A stretch of DNA of 64,000 nucleotides from G963691885 sp963691885 (GCA_963691885.1 OY829843.1:3658001-3722000); one strand, 5' to 3'; positions 17,986-27,618 are shown, counted from the first letter of the stretch. Notes: generated from the sequence alone by a model not told the origin. A program made the numbers and translations.

Positions 17986-18147
17986 GGAAGGGGAAATCAC
18001 ACAGTTTTCCGGTCGTTTTTAGGTCGTTGTCGTTGACAGGCGGGAACCAAAATGGCCAGAGTTGCCTACGGGATTGTTGCAATGCAGAGGATGAACAGAT
18101 CGCGACGACAAGCGACACAACCCTCTGCCAGAACAGGAGAGTTTTTG

Positions 18148-19239
18148 ATGAGCAAGTTTGGTAAGACAAGACGCTATACGCGACGTGATGCAATGCAGGC
18201 GGCAATCGCCGGTGTGGGCGCCAGTGCGGCGGCTCTGACCTTTTCACGCCCTGGTTTTGCGGCCGAAGAGAAGAAGCTGAACTTCTATAACTGGGACACC
18301 TATATTGGTGAGACCACGCTGGAAGATTTTCAGGACGTAAGCGGCATTGAAGTCAGCATGTCTCTTTTCGCGGATAATGACGAGCTGTTCGCAAAACTGC
18401 GTGAAGGCAATCCTGGCTTTGACCTGATTGTTCCAACCAATGATTTCGTGGAACGTATGGCTCAGGCCGGGATGTTGACCGAGTTGAACCATTCGCTGAT
18501 CCCGAACTTCAAGAAGAACGTGTCTCCACTTTTCCAGAACGCCGGTTTTGACCAGGGCCGTAAATACTCCATGCCCTATATGTGGGGTACAATGGGGATC
18601 GGTTATCGCAAGAGTGCGGTCAAAGGCCCGATCACCAGCTGGAAGGCAATGTTTGAGTCTGACGAATATGCCGGCCGGATTTCCTGGCTCTCTGAGTCCC
18701 GGACCATGCTGGGTATCGCCGGCATGTATATCGGCCATGGCATGAACGCGATTGACCCGGTTCTGATTACCAAAGCGGCCGATATGCTCATCGCTCAGAA
18801 ACCCAATGTGAAGGTGATTGCGGAAGATAATGGACAGGATCTGTTGTTGTCCGGCGAGGTCGACCTGGCCATTGAGTGGAATGGCGATATCCTGCAGGTG
18901 ATGGATGAGGATGACGATCTGACCTATGTCATTCCCGATGAAGGATCGCTGGTTTGGGAAGATACGCTGTGTATCCCGACCGGGGCACCCCATCCAATGA
19001 ATGCACATGCCTTCATCAACTATATCCTTGATGCAGAAGCGGGCGCAAAGATCGCCGATTTCATTTATTATGCATCGCCCAACACAGCTGCACGGGCGTT
19101 GCTGGATGACGGGTACAACAAAAACCCCGCCATCTTCCCGCCGGATGAAGTGATCGCAAAATGTGAGCCCACCATCTATTTGGGTGAGGAGTTGCAGCGG
19201 TCCTATGAAGAAAACTGGACACGCGTCCAGGCAGCCTGA
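18148..19239 (+). CDS. potF: Polyamine ABC transporter substrate-binding protein
   Basis: A periplasmic solute-binding protein of the PotD/PotF family. The N-terminus has a twin-arginine type signal (RRYTRRDAMQAAIAGVG, ending at GFAAEE), so the protein may be exported folded by Tat. The mature part begins LNFYNWDTYIG, typical of polyamine-binding proteins, where the tryptophan and acidic residues line the amine site. The ATG at 18148 follows a GGAGAG ribosome site and is preferred over an in-frame ATG at 18052, which would place the signal internally. It is the first gene of a complete importer, with a hairpin between it and the permease genes. Confidence 0.92.
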   Translation: MSKFGKTRRYTRRDAMQAAIAGVGASAAALTFSRPGFAAEEKKLNFYNWDTYIGETTLEDFQDVSGIEVSMSLFADNDELFAKLREGNPGFDLIVPTNDFVERMAQAGMLTELNHSLIPNFKKNVSPLFQNAGFDQGRKYSMPYMWGTMGIGYRKSAVKGPITSWKAMFESDEYAGRISWLSESRTMLGIAGMYIGHGMNAIDPVLITKAADMLIAQKPNVKVIAEDNGQDLLLSGEVDLAIEWNGDILQVMDEDDDLTYVIPDEGSLVWEDTLCIPTGAPHPMNAHAFINYILDAEAGAKIADFIYYASPNTAARALLDDGYNKNPAIFPPDEVIAKCEPTIYLGEELQRSYEENWTRVQAA

Positions 19240-19246
19240 TTTAAGC

Positions 19247-19281
19247 AAGGGCCAGGATACTCTCCTGGCCCTTTCCTTTTT
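19247..19281 (+). terminator. Hairpin with T-tract after potF
   Basis: An 11-base-pair perfect stem (AAGGGCCAGGA with TCCTGGCCCTT) and 5-base loop occupy 19247-19273, followed by TTTTT at 19277-19281. The shape is that of an intrinsic terminator, yet three transporter genes follow on the same strand. It most likely lets only part of the transcription through and protects the potF message, giving an excess of binding protein. Confidence 0.75.
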
Positions 19282-19307
19282 GTGAACCGTGAAGGGGGAT
19301 AGCACGG

Positions 19308-20234
19308 TTGGAAAACTGGCGGCAGAACACCAGGGTTTTTTGGTCGGTCTTTAGTGCTCCTACATTCTGGTTGGTGGTGTTCTTCATGATTCCGCTGGCC
19401 CTGATCTGGGTCTATAGCTTCGGCGAGAAGCGCGGAATTATTGACATTGAGGTGACCTGGACGCTGGAAAATTACATCCGCGTCTTTGAACCGATTTACC
19501 TTCAGATCTTCTCCAAGTCACTTGGGATTGCGGTCGCCGCTACGGCGATCTGTCTTGCTGTCGGTTTTCCGGTCGCGCTTTCGATTGTCTACGCGCCGAA
19601 GAAACTGAAACCCGTCCTGCTGCTGCTGGTCATTTTGCCGTTCTGGACGAACCTGTTGATCCGGACCTATGCCCTGATCGCGGTTCTCCGCACGAGAGGC
19701 TACGTCAATTTCACGCTGGAATGGTTTCATGATCAATTGTCGTTCCTGTTCCAGGTGGTCGGGCTGGGTGGCGTAGGTGCTGCGCTGCTGGGTGAACGGT
19801 TTGTTCCGCTGGAGATGCTCTATAACAACACGGCCGTTGTCATCGGTCTTGTCTATGTTCATCTGCCCTTCATGGTCCTGCCGCTCTATGCCGCGCTGGA
19901 AAGACTGGATCGATCCTATCTTGAGGCGAGTCTGGATTTGGGGGCGGGACATATGCGCACCTTCTTCCTGATCATCGTGCCGCTGGCCATGCCGGGGATC
20001 GTCTCCGGACTGATCATCACCTTTATTCCAGTACTGGGATCCTTCCTGACCCCAGACTTGCTGGGCGGACCGGACAGCACAATGATCGCCAATATTATTG
20101 AGCGACAGTTCAAATCTGCCAATGACTGGCCGTTCGGCGCGGCGCTCAGCTTTATTCTGATGTATATGACCTTTGGGGCGCTGGCGTTGCGGGCCTGGCT
20201 GACACGCGGCAAGGGCGGGGGATTAGAGGCATGA
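19308..20234 (+). CDS. potH: Polyamine ABC transporter permease
   Basis: A 308-residue permease of the PotB/PotH group with six or so membrane segments and the ATPase-contact EAA loop near residues 201-220 (YLEASLDLGAGHMRTFFLI). The start is a TTG at 19308, supported by AAGGGGGA about ten bases upstream; no ATG gives the expected N-terminus. Its stop overlaps the start of the second permease gene (ATGA), indicating translational coupling. It should form the heterodimeric channel with that gene product. Confidence 0.9.
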   Translation: MENWRQNTRVFWSVFSAPTFWLVVFFMIPLALIWVYSFGEKRGIIDIEVTWTLENYIRVFEPIYLQIFSKSLGIAVAATAICLAVGFPVALSIVYAPKKLKPVLLLLVILPFWTNLLIRTYALIAVLRTRGYVNFTLEWFHDQLSFLFQVVGLGGVGAALLGERFVPLEMLYNNTAVVIGLVYVHLPFMVLPLYAALERLDRSYLEASLDLGAGHMRTFFLIIVPLAMPGIVSGLIITFIPVLGSFLTPDLLGGPDSTMIANIIERQFKSANDWPFGAALSFILMYMTFGALALRAWLTRGKGGGLEA

Positions 20235-21085
20235 TCACCCGCGTTCTGAAATGGTACCGTGACAATCCGGCGGGGCCGCTCGATTACGGTCGTAAATGGC
20301 CGATGATGCTGACCATGGCAGCAACCTTCGTGTTCCTCTATGCGCCGATTATCATCCTGATCGCGTTCAGCTTTAACGACAGTCGTCGCAATATCGTCTG
20401 GCGCGGTTTTACGATGAAGTATTACGAAAAGGCGATGAAGAATGACGGCCTCGTTGAGGCCTTTGTAAATTCTCTCACCATTGCTTTTGTCACCACCATT
20501 GTCTCAACCATCCTTGGGGCCATGGTCGCCATTCTTCTCTGGCGGTTTCGTTTTATCGGCAAGTCCGCCTATGAAGGGGCCGCAGCACTGCCCATTGTGA
20601 TCCCCGAGATCTGTATGGGGGTCGCGATGCTGGCCTTTTTCGCCCGCATTGGATGGCCAACAGATCTCGTCTGGCCGTTCAACCTGGGCAGTATCATGAT
20701 TGCCCATATCTCCTTTGCATTTCCCTTTGCGGCTGTTGTGATCCGGGCGCGGTTGGCTGGTTTCAACAGAGAGTTGGAAGAGGCGGCCCGCGATCTTGGC
20801 GCCAACAACTGGGAAGTTTACCGGGATGTGGTGATACCCTATCTGCGTCCGGGTCTTATCGCCGGTGGCTTGCTGGCTTTCACCCTGTCGCTGGATGATT
20901 TTGTCATCACTTTCTTCACCTCGGGCCCGGACACTGTCACCTTTCCGGTCAAGGTCTATTCCATGGTGCGCTTCTCGGTAACGCCAGAGGTGAATGCCGC
21001 ATCCACTGTTTTGATCCTGATCACCGTCTTTTTGACCGCAATTGCGATGTGGATGCAAAACCGAAATGAGAGCAAGAATGATTGA
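20231..21085 (+). CDS. potI: Polyamine ABC transporter permease
   Basis: A 284-residue permease of the PotC/PotI group. Six membrane segments are apparent, beginning with MMLTMAATFVFLYAPIIILIA near residue 25 in full length, and the EAA loop ELEEAARDLGANNWEVYRDV is present near residues 179-198. The pattern SLDDFVITFFTSGPDTVTFPV near 219-240 is typical of spermidine/putrescine permeases. It overlaps potH by four bases and is nine bases ahead of the ATPase gene. Confidence 0.9.
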   Translation: MITRVLKWYRDNPAGPLDYGRKWPMMLTMAATFVFLYAPIIILIAFSFNDSRRNIVWRGFTMKYYEKAMKNDGLVEAFVNSLTIAFVTTIVSTILGAMVAILLWRFRFIGKSAYEGAAALPIVIPEICMGVAMLAFFARIGWPTDLVWPFNLGSIMIAHISFAFPFAAVVIRARLAGFNRELEEAARDLGANNWEVYRDVVIPYLRPGLIAGGLLAFTLSLDDFVITFFTSGPDTVTFPVKVYSMVRFSVTPEVNAASTVLILITVFLTAIAMWMQNRNESKND

Positions 21086-21094
21086 GGCTTCACG

Positions 21095-22192
21095 ATGACA
21101 GGTACCGCTGGTGCAGATCCGATCATCCGCTTCCAGAACGTGACAAAGCGTTTTGGAGGGGTGGTGTTAGCGGTGGACCAGGTGTCGATCGACATCGCGG
21201 AGGGGGAGTTCTTTGCCCTGCTTGGCCCCAGTGGATGTGGCAAGACAACACTGTTGCGCATGCTGGCGGGGTTTGAGACGCCGAGCGAGGGAACGATCCT
21301 GATTGATGGGGCGGATATGGCGGGTGTTTCGCCGAACAAACGTCCAGTCAATATGGTGTTTCAATTCTATGCCGTCTTTCCGCATATGTCGGTCGCCAAG
21401 AATGTGGGTTACGGCCTGCGGCTGGAGGGGATTCCGTCCGGCGAGGTAGAAACACGGGTTCAGGAAGCACTGGATCTGGTTCAATTGGGTGAATATGGCC
21501 CGCGTATGCCCGACCAATTGTCTGGCGGGCAGCGGCAACGCGTCGCCCTTGCGCGGGCCCTCGTGAAGAAGCCCAGGGTTCTGTTGTTGGATGAACCCCT
21601 CTCCGCCCTGGATGCCAAACTACGGGAAGCCATGCAACTGGAACTCGTCCGGTTGCAGAAAACGGTTGGGATCACCTTTGTGATCGTGACCCATGATCAG
21701 AATGAGGCCCTCAGCATGGCCGACAGGATCGCGGTCATGCAAGCCGGTCAGGTGCGCCAACTTGCCCCCCCGCAAGAACTCTATGAGTTCCCGAAATCGC
21801 GGTTTGTGGCCGACTTTATTGGCAAGATGAACCTGTTTGACGGAATTGTTGAAAGCGGTGGTGTATCGGTTGAGGGGCTTGGGCAGTTACAAGTCGATGC
21901 GATGGCCGAACATGCCGCCGGAAGCAAGATCGGTGTTGCGGTTCGACCTGAAAAGGTCACGCTCAGTCAATCTGAACCGGCCACGGATCCAACCCGTTTT
22001 GTGGTATCAGGGACGGTCGATGCCTTTAGTTATCACGGCAATGAAACCTCTGTATTTGCGCGGACATCCAGCGGCGTGGAGATCAGCGCGACAGTCCAGA
22101 ATACCTCGCGCCAGAAAGATACGGGGTTCCAGCCGGGTGACACGGTTTATATGCACTGGGATCAAGCTGACACATTGATCCTGGGGGAATAA
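21095..22192 (+). CDS. potG: Polyamine ABC transporter ATP-binding protein
   Basis: A 365-residue ATPase that powers the polyamine importer. Walker A GPSGCGKTT (about 45-53), Q-loop VFQFYAVFPHM, signature LSGGQRQRVALARAL (about 147), Walker B LLLDEPLSALDAK (about 167) and the switch histidine in VTHDQ are all present. A TOBE-type C-terminal domain (about 285-362) follows, as in PotA/PotG. The Q-loop phenylalanine (FQFYAVF) where most homologues have serine or asparagine is a small oddity. The gene ends three bases before the agmatinase start, so transport and breakdown are likely co-expressed. Confidence 0.92.
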   Translation: MTGTAGADPIIRFQNVTKRFGGVVLAVDQVSIDIAEGEFFALLGPSGCGKTTLLRMLAGFETPSEGTILIDGADMAGVSPNKRPVNMVFQFYAVFPHMSVAKNVGYGLRLEGIPSGEVETRVQEALDLVQLGEYGPRMPDQLSGGQRQRVALARALVKKPRVLLLDEPLSALDAKLREAMQLELVRLQKTVGITFVIVTHDQNEALSMADRIAVMQAGQVRQLAPPQELYEFPKSRFVADFIGKMNLFDGIVESGGVSVEGLGQLQVDAMAEHAAGSKIGVAVRPEKVTLSQSEPATDPTRFVVSGTVDAFSYHGNETSVFARTSSGVEISATVQNTSRQKDTGFQPGDTVYMHWDQADTLILGE

Positions 22193-22194
22193 AG

Positions 22195-23148
22195 ATGACA
22201 GAAGACGAACGCCTCAGGGGTGATCACGCGTTTCGGGCAAAGAGCAATTATGGACGATCGGAAGAGTCTACCTTTTCCGGTACGAACAGCTTTCTGCGTC
22301 GCCGCTATACAAAGGACTTGACCGGCGTGGATGTCGCGGTAACTGGCCTGCCGCTTGATCTCGCGACGACCTATCGGCCTGGTGCCCGGTTTGGACCGGC
22401 GGCAGTGCGGTCGGCCTCTGCACAATTGGCGGAACTTGACGCCTTTCCCTGGGGCTTTGATCCATTTGACCATCTGGCGGTTGTTGACTATGGCGATTGC
22501 CATCTACGTGTTGGCTTTCCGGATCAAATGCCGGGCGATATCACGGCCCATATCAGAGAAATCCTGGATGCAGGGGTGAAGCCACTGTCGTTGGGCGGGG
22601 ACCATTTCGTGACGTACCCGGTCCTCGAAGCGATCGCCGAAAAGCATGGTACGGTCGCATTGGTGCATTTTGATGCCCATCCCGATACCTGGAACGATAC
22701 GGGCGAGCCTTTGAACCATGGGACTATGTTCACCCGGGCGGTTGAAAAGGGATTGGTCGACCCTGCGAGATCCATCCAGGTTGGTATCCGGACCATTACC
22801 GACGACACCCGTGGTTTCAAAATTCTCTCGGCTCCGGACGTGCATGACCAGGGTGTAAAAGCGGTCGTTCAACAAATACTGGACCGCGTTGGCGGCGGTT
22901 CGGCCTATCTGACCTTTGATATTGATTGCCTTGATCCGGCCTTTGCACCCGGTACCGGGACGCCGGTTGCGGGGGGGTTAAGTTCGGCCCAGGCCCTCGG
23001 TATCATACGCGGGCTCGGTGCCGTGGATTGGGTCGGTATGGACGTGGTGGAGGTCGCACCTGCCTATGACCATGCAGACATAACAGCCATCGCCGCAGCA
23101 ACACTGGCCCATGACTGGCTGTGCCTAGAGGCGTGGAAAAAGTGCTGA
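22195..23148 (+). CDS. speB: Agmatinase (ureohydrolase family)
   Basis: A 317-residue manganese enzyme predicted to cleave agmatine to putrescine and urea. The binuclear metal ligands are seen in GGDHFVTYP, HFDAHPDTW (three ligands) and DIDCLDPAFAPGTGTP. The Asn/Gly pattern near NHGTMF is typical of agmatinases. Following directly after the polyamine importer, it fits a pathway in which imported agmatine yields putrescine for the upstream ligases and transaminase. Guanidinobutyrase or a related ureohydrolase is possible because the family changes substrate easily. Confidence 0.85.
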   Translation: MTEDERLRGDHAFRAKSNYGRSEESTFSGTNSFLRRRYTKDLTGVDVAVTGLPLDLATTYRPGARFGPAAVRSASAQLAELDAFPWGFDPFDHLAVVDYGDCHLRVGFPDQMPGDITAHIREILDAGVKPLSLGGDHFVTYPVLEAIAEKHGTVALVHFDAHPDTWNDTGEPLNHGTMFTRAVEKGLVDPARSIQVGIRTITDDTRGFKILSAPDVHDQGVKAVVQQILDRVGGGSAYLTFDIDCLDPAFAPGTGTPVAGGLSSAQALGIIRGLGAVDWVGMDVVEVAPAYDHADITAIAAATLAHDWLCLEAWKKC

Positions 23149-23169
23149 TTTTCGAAGGGGTCGGCCGGG

Positions 23170-23391
23170 TTAGCTGACCGCGTTAATCAACTGATTGATT
23201 TCAAGCCCGATGCCATAGGTACCAAGACCGATCATCAGCAGGATCAACAGGTTGATGACCATAGGGTTTTTTGGCCATTCATGGTTGGTCGACTTTGCCT
23301 TGTAAAAAAGAAATGCTCCGACGGCGATCGCGGCGACAATCAAGAAAAGGCCTTCAATAGCTTCAAGCACCCTAATACTCCCCAGATACAC
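23170..23391 (-). CDS. Small membrane protein, unknown function
   Basis: A 73-residue frame with a GTG start predicts two membrane helices (about 9-30 and 43-68) joined by a polar loop with SKSTNHEWPKNP-like charge. An internal GTG seven codons later is an equally possible start. It is convergent with the agmatinase gene. No family is recognised; the hydrophobic pattern and clean flanks support it being real. Confidence 0.5.
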   Translation of the reverse strand: MYLGSIRVLEAIEGLFLIVAAIAVGAFLFYKAKSTNHEWPKNPMVINLLILLMIGLGTYGIGLEINQLINAVS

Positions 23392-23442
23392 ATTTTTTCA
23401 TCAGGTGAGACTATACATGATTTGACCGACGGGTCCAGTCAA

Positions 23443-24018
23443 TCACGCAGCGCCATTCCATTCGGATGTAAACGCGTCAAAAGCGGGCCTTTTTTTCCGT
23501 GCGCCAGTCTCTGACGGTGTCCCCATATAGATAAATGCGATGATCGCGTCTTTCTCTGCGAGGCCGAGTGCTGCCTTCACATTTGGATCATAAGCAACCC
23601 AGCCAGTCAGCATGATGGCGCCGAAACCCTTTGCATGCGCCGCATTGAGAATGTTTTGCGCGGCACAGCCCGCGGCGAGAAGTTGCTCTACCGCCGGAAC
23701 TTTCGGATGATCTTCGGTGATCTCTGCGCAGACTGTGACAATCAGGGGGGAACGCATTGGCTTCTCCCGGATAGCGTCGAGGGCTGCTGCCTCTGCATCG
23801 GGTTCGCGGATTTTCAGGGCGTCGGCAAAGGTGTTTCCCAGTGTCTTGCGAGCATCCCCCTGGATCAGCTTGAAACGCCAGGGGCGGATTGCCCCGTGAT
23901 CGGGGGCTGACATGCCAGCTTGCAGGATTGCGGCCAATTCATCGCCACCGGGTGCCGGCTCATCAAGGGTAATGGCGCGGGCCGATTGCCGTGACATCAG
24001 GGTTTCGATAGCATTCAT
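23443..24018 (-). CDS. Nitroreductase family protein, YdjA-like
   Basis: A 191-residue FMN-dependent oxidoreductase fold. The N-terminal RQSARAI gives the FMN-phosphate arginine and serine; AGMSAPDHGAIRPWRF (about 35-50) matches the YdjA subgroup, which has a minimal nitroreductase fold. The C-terminal GAIMLTGW segment and a final arginine/lysine-rich tail complete the flavin site. The physiological substrate of YdjA proteins is unknown. It is followed on the same strand by the small membrane protein and is 86 bases from the rhomboid gene. Confidence 0.88.
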   Translation of the reverse strand: MNAIETLMSRQSARAITLDEPAPGGDELAAILQAGMSAPDHGAIRPWRFKLIQGDARKTLGNTFADALKIREPDAEAAALDAIREKPMRSPLIVTVCAEITEDHPKVPAVEQLLAAGCAAQNILNAAHAKGFGAIMLTGWVAYDPNVKAALGLAEKDAIIAFIYMGTPSETGARKKRPAFDAFTSEWNGAA

Positions 24019-24104
24019 TCTTCTCTCTCCACTCGGGCCGGGCCGACCTTCAATCCATAGCTGTGTATCGCGATGGGGGGGCTTTCCGCAAGTTTTTCAG
24101 CGCG

Positions 24105-24854
24105 TCAGGTGATGGGTCGGATGTGAGACCGTCCAACCCCGTCAAGAAACCGGATCAGCAGGAAGCCTGCAATAAAACCGCCCAGATGTGCTTCCCACGC
24201 GATCCGCCCGGGAAGACCAAGGGCTTCTGCCGGTACCAGGCCAATACCAACGCTGGTGATGAACCAGATTATGACGAAGATGATAGAGACACCCAATCTG
24301 TTAAACGGTCTTGGGGGCGGTGGTACATTGCGTTGACGGAATAGGGCCAACGACGCAACAGCGCCCACCGTTCCCGATACAGCGCCGGATGCCCCGATGA
24401 CTGGTGTTACGGCGGTTGGTTCGACGAATTGAACGGTAAAGGCACCAACCAGCGCGGAAATGCCATAAATCGCCAGAAAAGAGACAACGTTCATGCGGCG
24501 CGCAATGACAGAGCCAAAAGCCAGAAGAAAGCCCATATTCATAAACAGATGCAGGAAATCTGCGTGCAGTAACGTGTATCCCAGGGGGGAGATGATGCCC
24601 GCGACAGGATCCAGATTGAAAAGGGATGCATCCAGATAGCGCGCGGGAATATAGGCCAGCTTATGAAAAAGCCAGAATTCAGCCTGATCCGATAGTAGCA
24701 AGCGCATAAAATGGGCGCCGATCGTCAGTCCCATAATCCACATAACAACACTTGGTGCATTGAAAATGGGGGGTGAGGGCGGACGCTGCGAGGGGAATCC
24801 CGGGCCGCCGGGCCCTACAGGACCTGGCCCTTGTGGAGCGCGTTCAGGTGTCAT
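24105..24854 (-). CDS. Rhomboid family intramembrane serine protease
   Basis: A 249-residue polytopic protein with six or so membrane helices that should cleave other membrane proteins within the bilayer. The catalytic serine sits in GASGAVSG (near residue 147 of this start) and the histidine in AHLGGFIAGF near the C-terminus. A proline/glycine-rich cytosolic N-terminus (PQGPGPVGPGGPGF) precedes the first helix. The ATG at 24854 is chosen because the 17 residues before it add no membrane segment. A target is not evident. Confidence 0.92.
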   Translation of the reverse strand: MTPERAPQGPGPVGPGGPGFPSQRPPSPPIFNAPSVVMWIMGLTIGAHFMRLLLSDQAEFWLFHKLAYIPARYLDASLFNLDPVAGIISPLGYTLLHADFLHLFMNMGFLLAFGSVIARRMNVVSFLAIYGISALVGAFTVQFVEPTAVTPVIGASGAVSGTVGAVASLALFRQRNVPPPPRPFNRLGVSIIFVIIWFITSVGIGLVPAEALGLPGRIAWEAHLGGFIAGFLLIRFLDGVGRSHIRPIT

Positions 24855-25006
24855 GAGGCCTATATGGAACCTGAAAAAGGCGCTGTCCAGTTCAAACCCC
24901 GCCAAAGGGCCAGTCTTTCCGGTTTTTGCCTATGATATTGTTTCCCTAATCGCCGTTGGATAGGGTCCCAAGACAGACAATCGGCAATTCAGGGATCGGG
25001 AAATTC

Positions 25007-26515
25007 ATGAATATCGCGCATTGGCTGGAACGCGCTGCGATCAGCCATGGTCATCGACCAGCCGTCGGGTACGGCGCAGATGTTTATCAGGACTACGCCG
25101 CGCTGGCATCACGGGCTGCCTGTCTGGCCCAGACGTTACGCGGCAAGATGGGGCTGGAAGAGGGTGATCGTGTTGCGCTGTGTTTGAAAAACAGCCCTGA
25201 ATACCTGGAGGTGTTGCTCGGGGTCTGGTGGGCTGGGTTGGCGGCGGTTCCGGTGAATGCAAAACTCCACGGTCTTGAATTTCAGTACATACTGGAAAAT
25301 TCGGAGAGCAGGTTTGCATTTGTCAGTCCTGATCTTGCCGCCACAATAGATCAACATCGCCCGGAATCTGTTCAGGAGTTGATCGAGATCGGCAGCCAAG
25401 ACTACCACAGCATGTTCACAGCGGGCCCCCGTGTCCTGAACCCGGTCGCGCCGGACGATCTTGCATGGCTGTTTTATACATCGGGCACCACCGGTCGGCC
25501 CAAAGGGGCGCGGATCAGTCATCGAAATATTGCCGCCATGGCCTATGGCTATCTGATGGATGTGGAACCCGTCAGGCCCGGAGAACAGATATTACATGCC
25601 GCACCGCTTTCGCATGGATCCGGCATGTATATGGTGCCGCATTTGATTGGTTGTGGCGTCAATATAGTGCCGGAATCTGCGGGGTTTGATCCCGGTGAAA
25701 TTGGAGAACTCGCAACCGCATGGGGGGCTGTTTCGATATTCGCAGCCCCCACCATGGTAACCCGACTGACATCTCACCCGGGTGATATTGACCCGACCGG
25801 ATTTCGGACAATCACCTATGGCGGGGCGCCGATGTATGTCGATGACGCCATCAGGGCGCTGGATCGCTTCGGGCCCTGTTTTGCGCAGATCTTTGGGCAA
25901 GGGGAAAGCCCGATGACCGGTACGGTTCTCAGCAAGGTGATGATCGCGGATCGGGATCATCCCGATTGGCGGGCGAGGCTCGCGACGATCGGCATTGCAA
26001 ACACGACGGTCCGATGCCGGGTTGCCGATCAGGATGGAAATCTGCTGGGACCTGGCGAAATGGGGGAAGTCGTTATTCAGGGCGACAGCGTCATTGATGG
26101 CTATTGGCGCAATCCGGAGGCAACCGCAAAGGCCCTCAAAAATGGTTGGCTTTATACGGGCGATGTCGGGTCAATTGATGAGAAAGGTTTCATCACGCTC
26201 AAAGATCGCTCCAAGGACATGATCATATCCGGTGGGTCGAACATCTATCCAAGAGAGGTGGAAGAAGTTCTTTTGACGGATCCTGCAGTCAAAGAGGTGT
26301 CGGTCATTGGACGCGGTGATCCGGATTGGGGTGAGGTGGTTGTGGCCTATGTGGTGGCTGATGGCGCGGACGCGGCTGATCTTGATCGGCTATGCCTTGA
26401 TCGGATTGCGCGTTTCAAACGCCCTAAGGACTATGTTTTTGTTGATAGCCTGCCCAAGAACAATTATGGCAAGATCCTGAAAACCGAACTGCGAGGGATT
26501 GACAAGAACCGCTAG
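25007..26515 (+). CDS. AMP-dependent acyl-CoA synthetase/ligase
   Basis: A 502-residue adenylate-forming enzyme that activates a carboxylate with ATP and joins it to CoA. The phosphate loop YTSGTTGRPKGA, the adenine segment TYGGAPM, the GQGES motif, the hinge aspartate in YTGDVG with DRSKDMIISGG, and the catalytic lysine in NNYGKILKTELR are all present. The ATG at 25007 gives the usual N-terminus. The sequence resembles long-chain or 4-hydroxybenzoate/malonyl-type ligases, but chain specificity cannot be judged. It stands alone and converges with the AbrB-type gene with a 4-base overlap. Confidence 0.9.
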   Translation: MNIAHWLERAAISHGHRPAVGYGADVYQDYAALASRAACLAQTLRGKMGLEEGDRVALCLKNSPEYLEVLLGVWWAGLAAVPVNAKLHGLEFQYILENSESRFAFVSPDLAATIDQHRPESVQELIEIGSQDYHSMFTAGPRVLNPVAPDDLAWLFYTSGTTGRPKGARISHRNIAAMAYGYLMDVEPVRPGEQILHAAPLSHGSGMYMVPHLIGCGVNIVPESAGFDPGEIGELATAWGAVSIFAAPTMVTRLTSHPGDIDPTGFRTITYGGAPMYVDDAIRALDRFGPCFAQIFGQGESPMTGTVLSKVMIADRDHPDWRARLATIGIANTTVRCRVADQDGNLLGPGEMGEVVIQGDSVIDGYWRNPEATAKALKNGWLYTGDVGSIDEKGFITLKDRSKDMIISGGSNIYPREVEEVLLTDPAVKEVSVIGRGDPDWGEVVVAYVVADGADAADLDRLCLDRIARFKRPKDYVFVDSLPKNNYGKILKTELRGIDKNR

Positions 26516-27618
26516 TCCTTGCGCCGCATGCCGGTCATCTTGAAGAAAAGCGGGGCGGCGATAACGACCGCCATTATCCTGATCACATGGTGGGTTGCAA
26601 CATAGGCGACGTCCGCCCGCATCGCCAGGGCGACCAGGGCCATTTCGGCCAAGCCACCTGGTGCGAAGGCAAGGACGACCATTTTTGGTTCGAGATCGGT
26701 GATATAACCCACCAGAACGGCGAAGATGACGGTAACACCAAGCATCAGCAGTGTTGCGCCCAACCCCAGGCCCAGAACCCGGAAAATCTCGCGAGGCGCG
26801 ACACCCGCGAAACGGCACCCGATAACCGTGCCCACGATCCATTGGGCAATGTTCAGCACCTCCGTTGGGGGCGGCGCATCGGTCAGACCTGTCAGATGAG
26901 CCACAGCGCTTACCAACATCGGACCTACCAGCATACTGGCCGGTAATCGCAGGACCTTCCCCAGGGGATAACCTACGACGGCACAACCGGACAGGATCAG
27001 CAGATCGAGCGGGTCAGAGCCTGCAATCGATACGCCTAACGCTGCGCGATCACCCATATCCAGGCCTTCGACAAGTCGAAACCAGATTGGGATCAGGAAG
27101 ATCGCCAGGACCACACGACTGGCATGGGACAGAACGATTTTGCGCTCGTCACCGCCCATCGACCCGCCGACAATCATCATCTCGTTCAACCCGCCGGGCA
27201 TGGCGGCGAAATAGGCGGTAACCCGATCATAGCCGCCAAGCTTTCGGAAATAGGGGTAGGCCACAAGGCCGATCACCCCGATATAGACAAACAACAGGGC
27301 CATGCTGACGGCCCAATCGCCGATCCGGCTGATCATGTCCGGACTGAAGCCACTGCCCAGCATGACACCAATGATGCAGATCATGACCGGACGGATCCGA
27401 ACCGGCCCCTTGACGGGTAACTGCAGGGTAGCTGCGATCAGACAGGCCATCATTGGTCCCAGCATCCAGGGCAGCGGAAGCGTGATCAGTTCAGCAACCA
27501 AGCCACCAATGGCGCCCAGTCCCATCGCAAAGGCAATCGGACCATAAGCCTGGAGGAAGGAGCGCGGCTTTTCTTCAGGTTCCGCGCCGGTCTTCTCTGT
27601 TTTCGGGTCTTCAGACAT
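26512..27618 (-). CDS. AbrB family membrane protein (putative transporter)
   Basis: A 368-residue membrane protein with about ten helices in two related halves: LPWMLGPMMACLIAA with AAMPGGLNEMMIVGG in the first, and LPASMLVGPMLVSAV with AFAPGGLAEMALVAL in the second. These repeated motifs are the mark of the AbrB/duplicated-domain family once mislabelled ammonia monooxygenase. It is not the DNA-binding AbrB. Transport or envelope roles have been suggested for the family; nothing specific is visible. The ATG at 27618 precedes a charged N-terminus and is preferred over one 14 codons earlier. Confidence 0.85.
   Translation of the reverse strand: MSEDPKTEKTGAEPEEKPRSFLQAYGPIAFAMGLGAIGGLVAELITLPLPWMLGPMMACLIAATLQLPVKGPVRIRPVMICIIGVMLGSGFSPDMISRIGDWAVSMALLFVYIGVIGLVAYPYFRKLGGYDRVTAYFAAMPGGLNEMMIVGGSMGGDERKIVLSHASRVVLAIFLIPIWFRLVEGLDMGDRAALGVSIAGSDPLDLLILSGCAVVGYPLGKVLRLPASMLVGPMLVSAVAHLTGLTDAPPPTEVLNIAQWIVGTVIGCRFAGVAPREIFRVLGLGLGATLLMLGVTVIFAVLVGYITDLEPKMVVLAFAPGGLAEMALVALAMRADVAYVATHHVIRIMAVVIAAPLFFKMTGMRRKD

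Noticed and set aside
18052..18147. Earlier ATG for the polyamine-binding protein
   Set aside because: It would bury the twin-arginine signal 32 residues inside the protein; the later ATG has a ribosome site.
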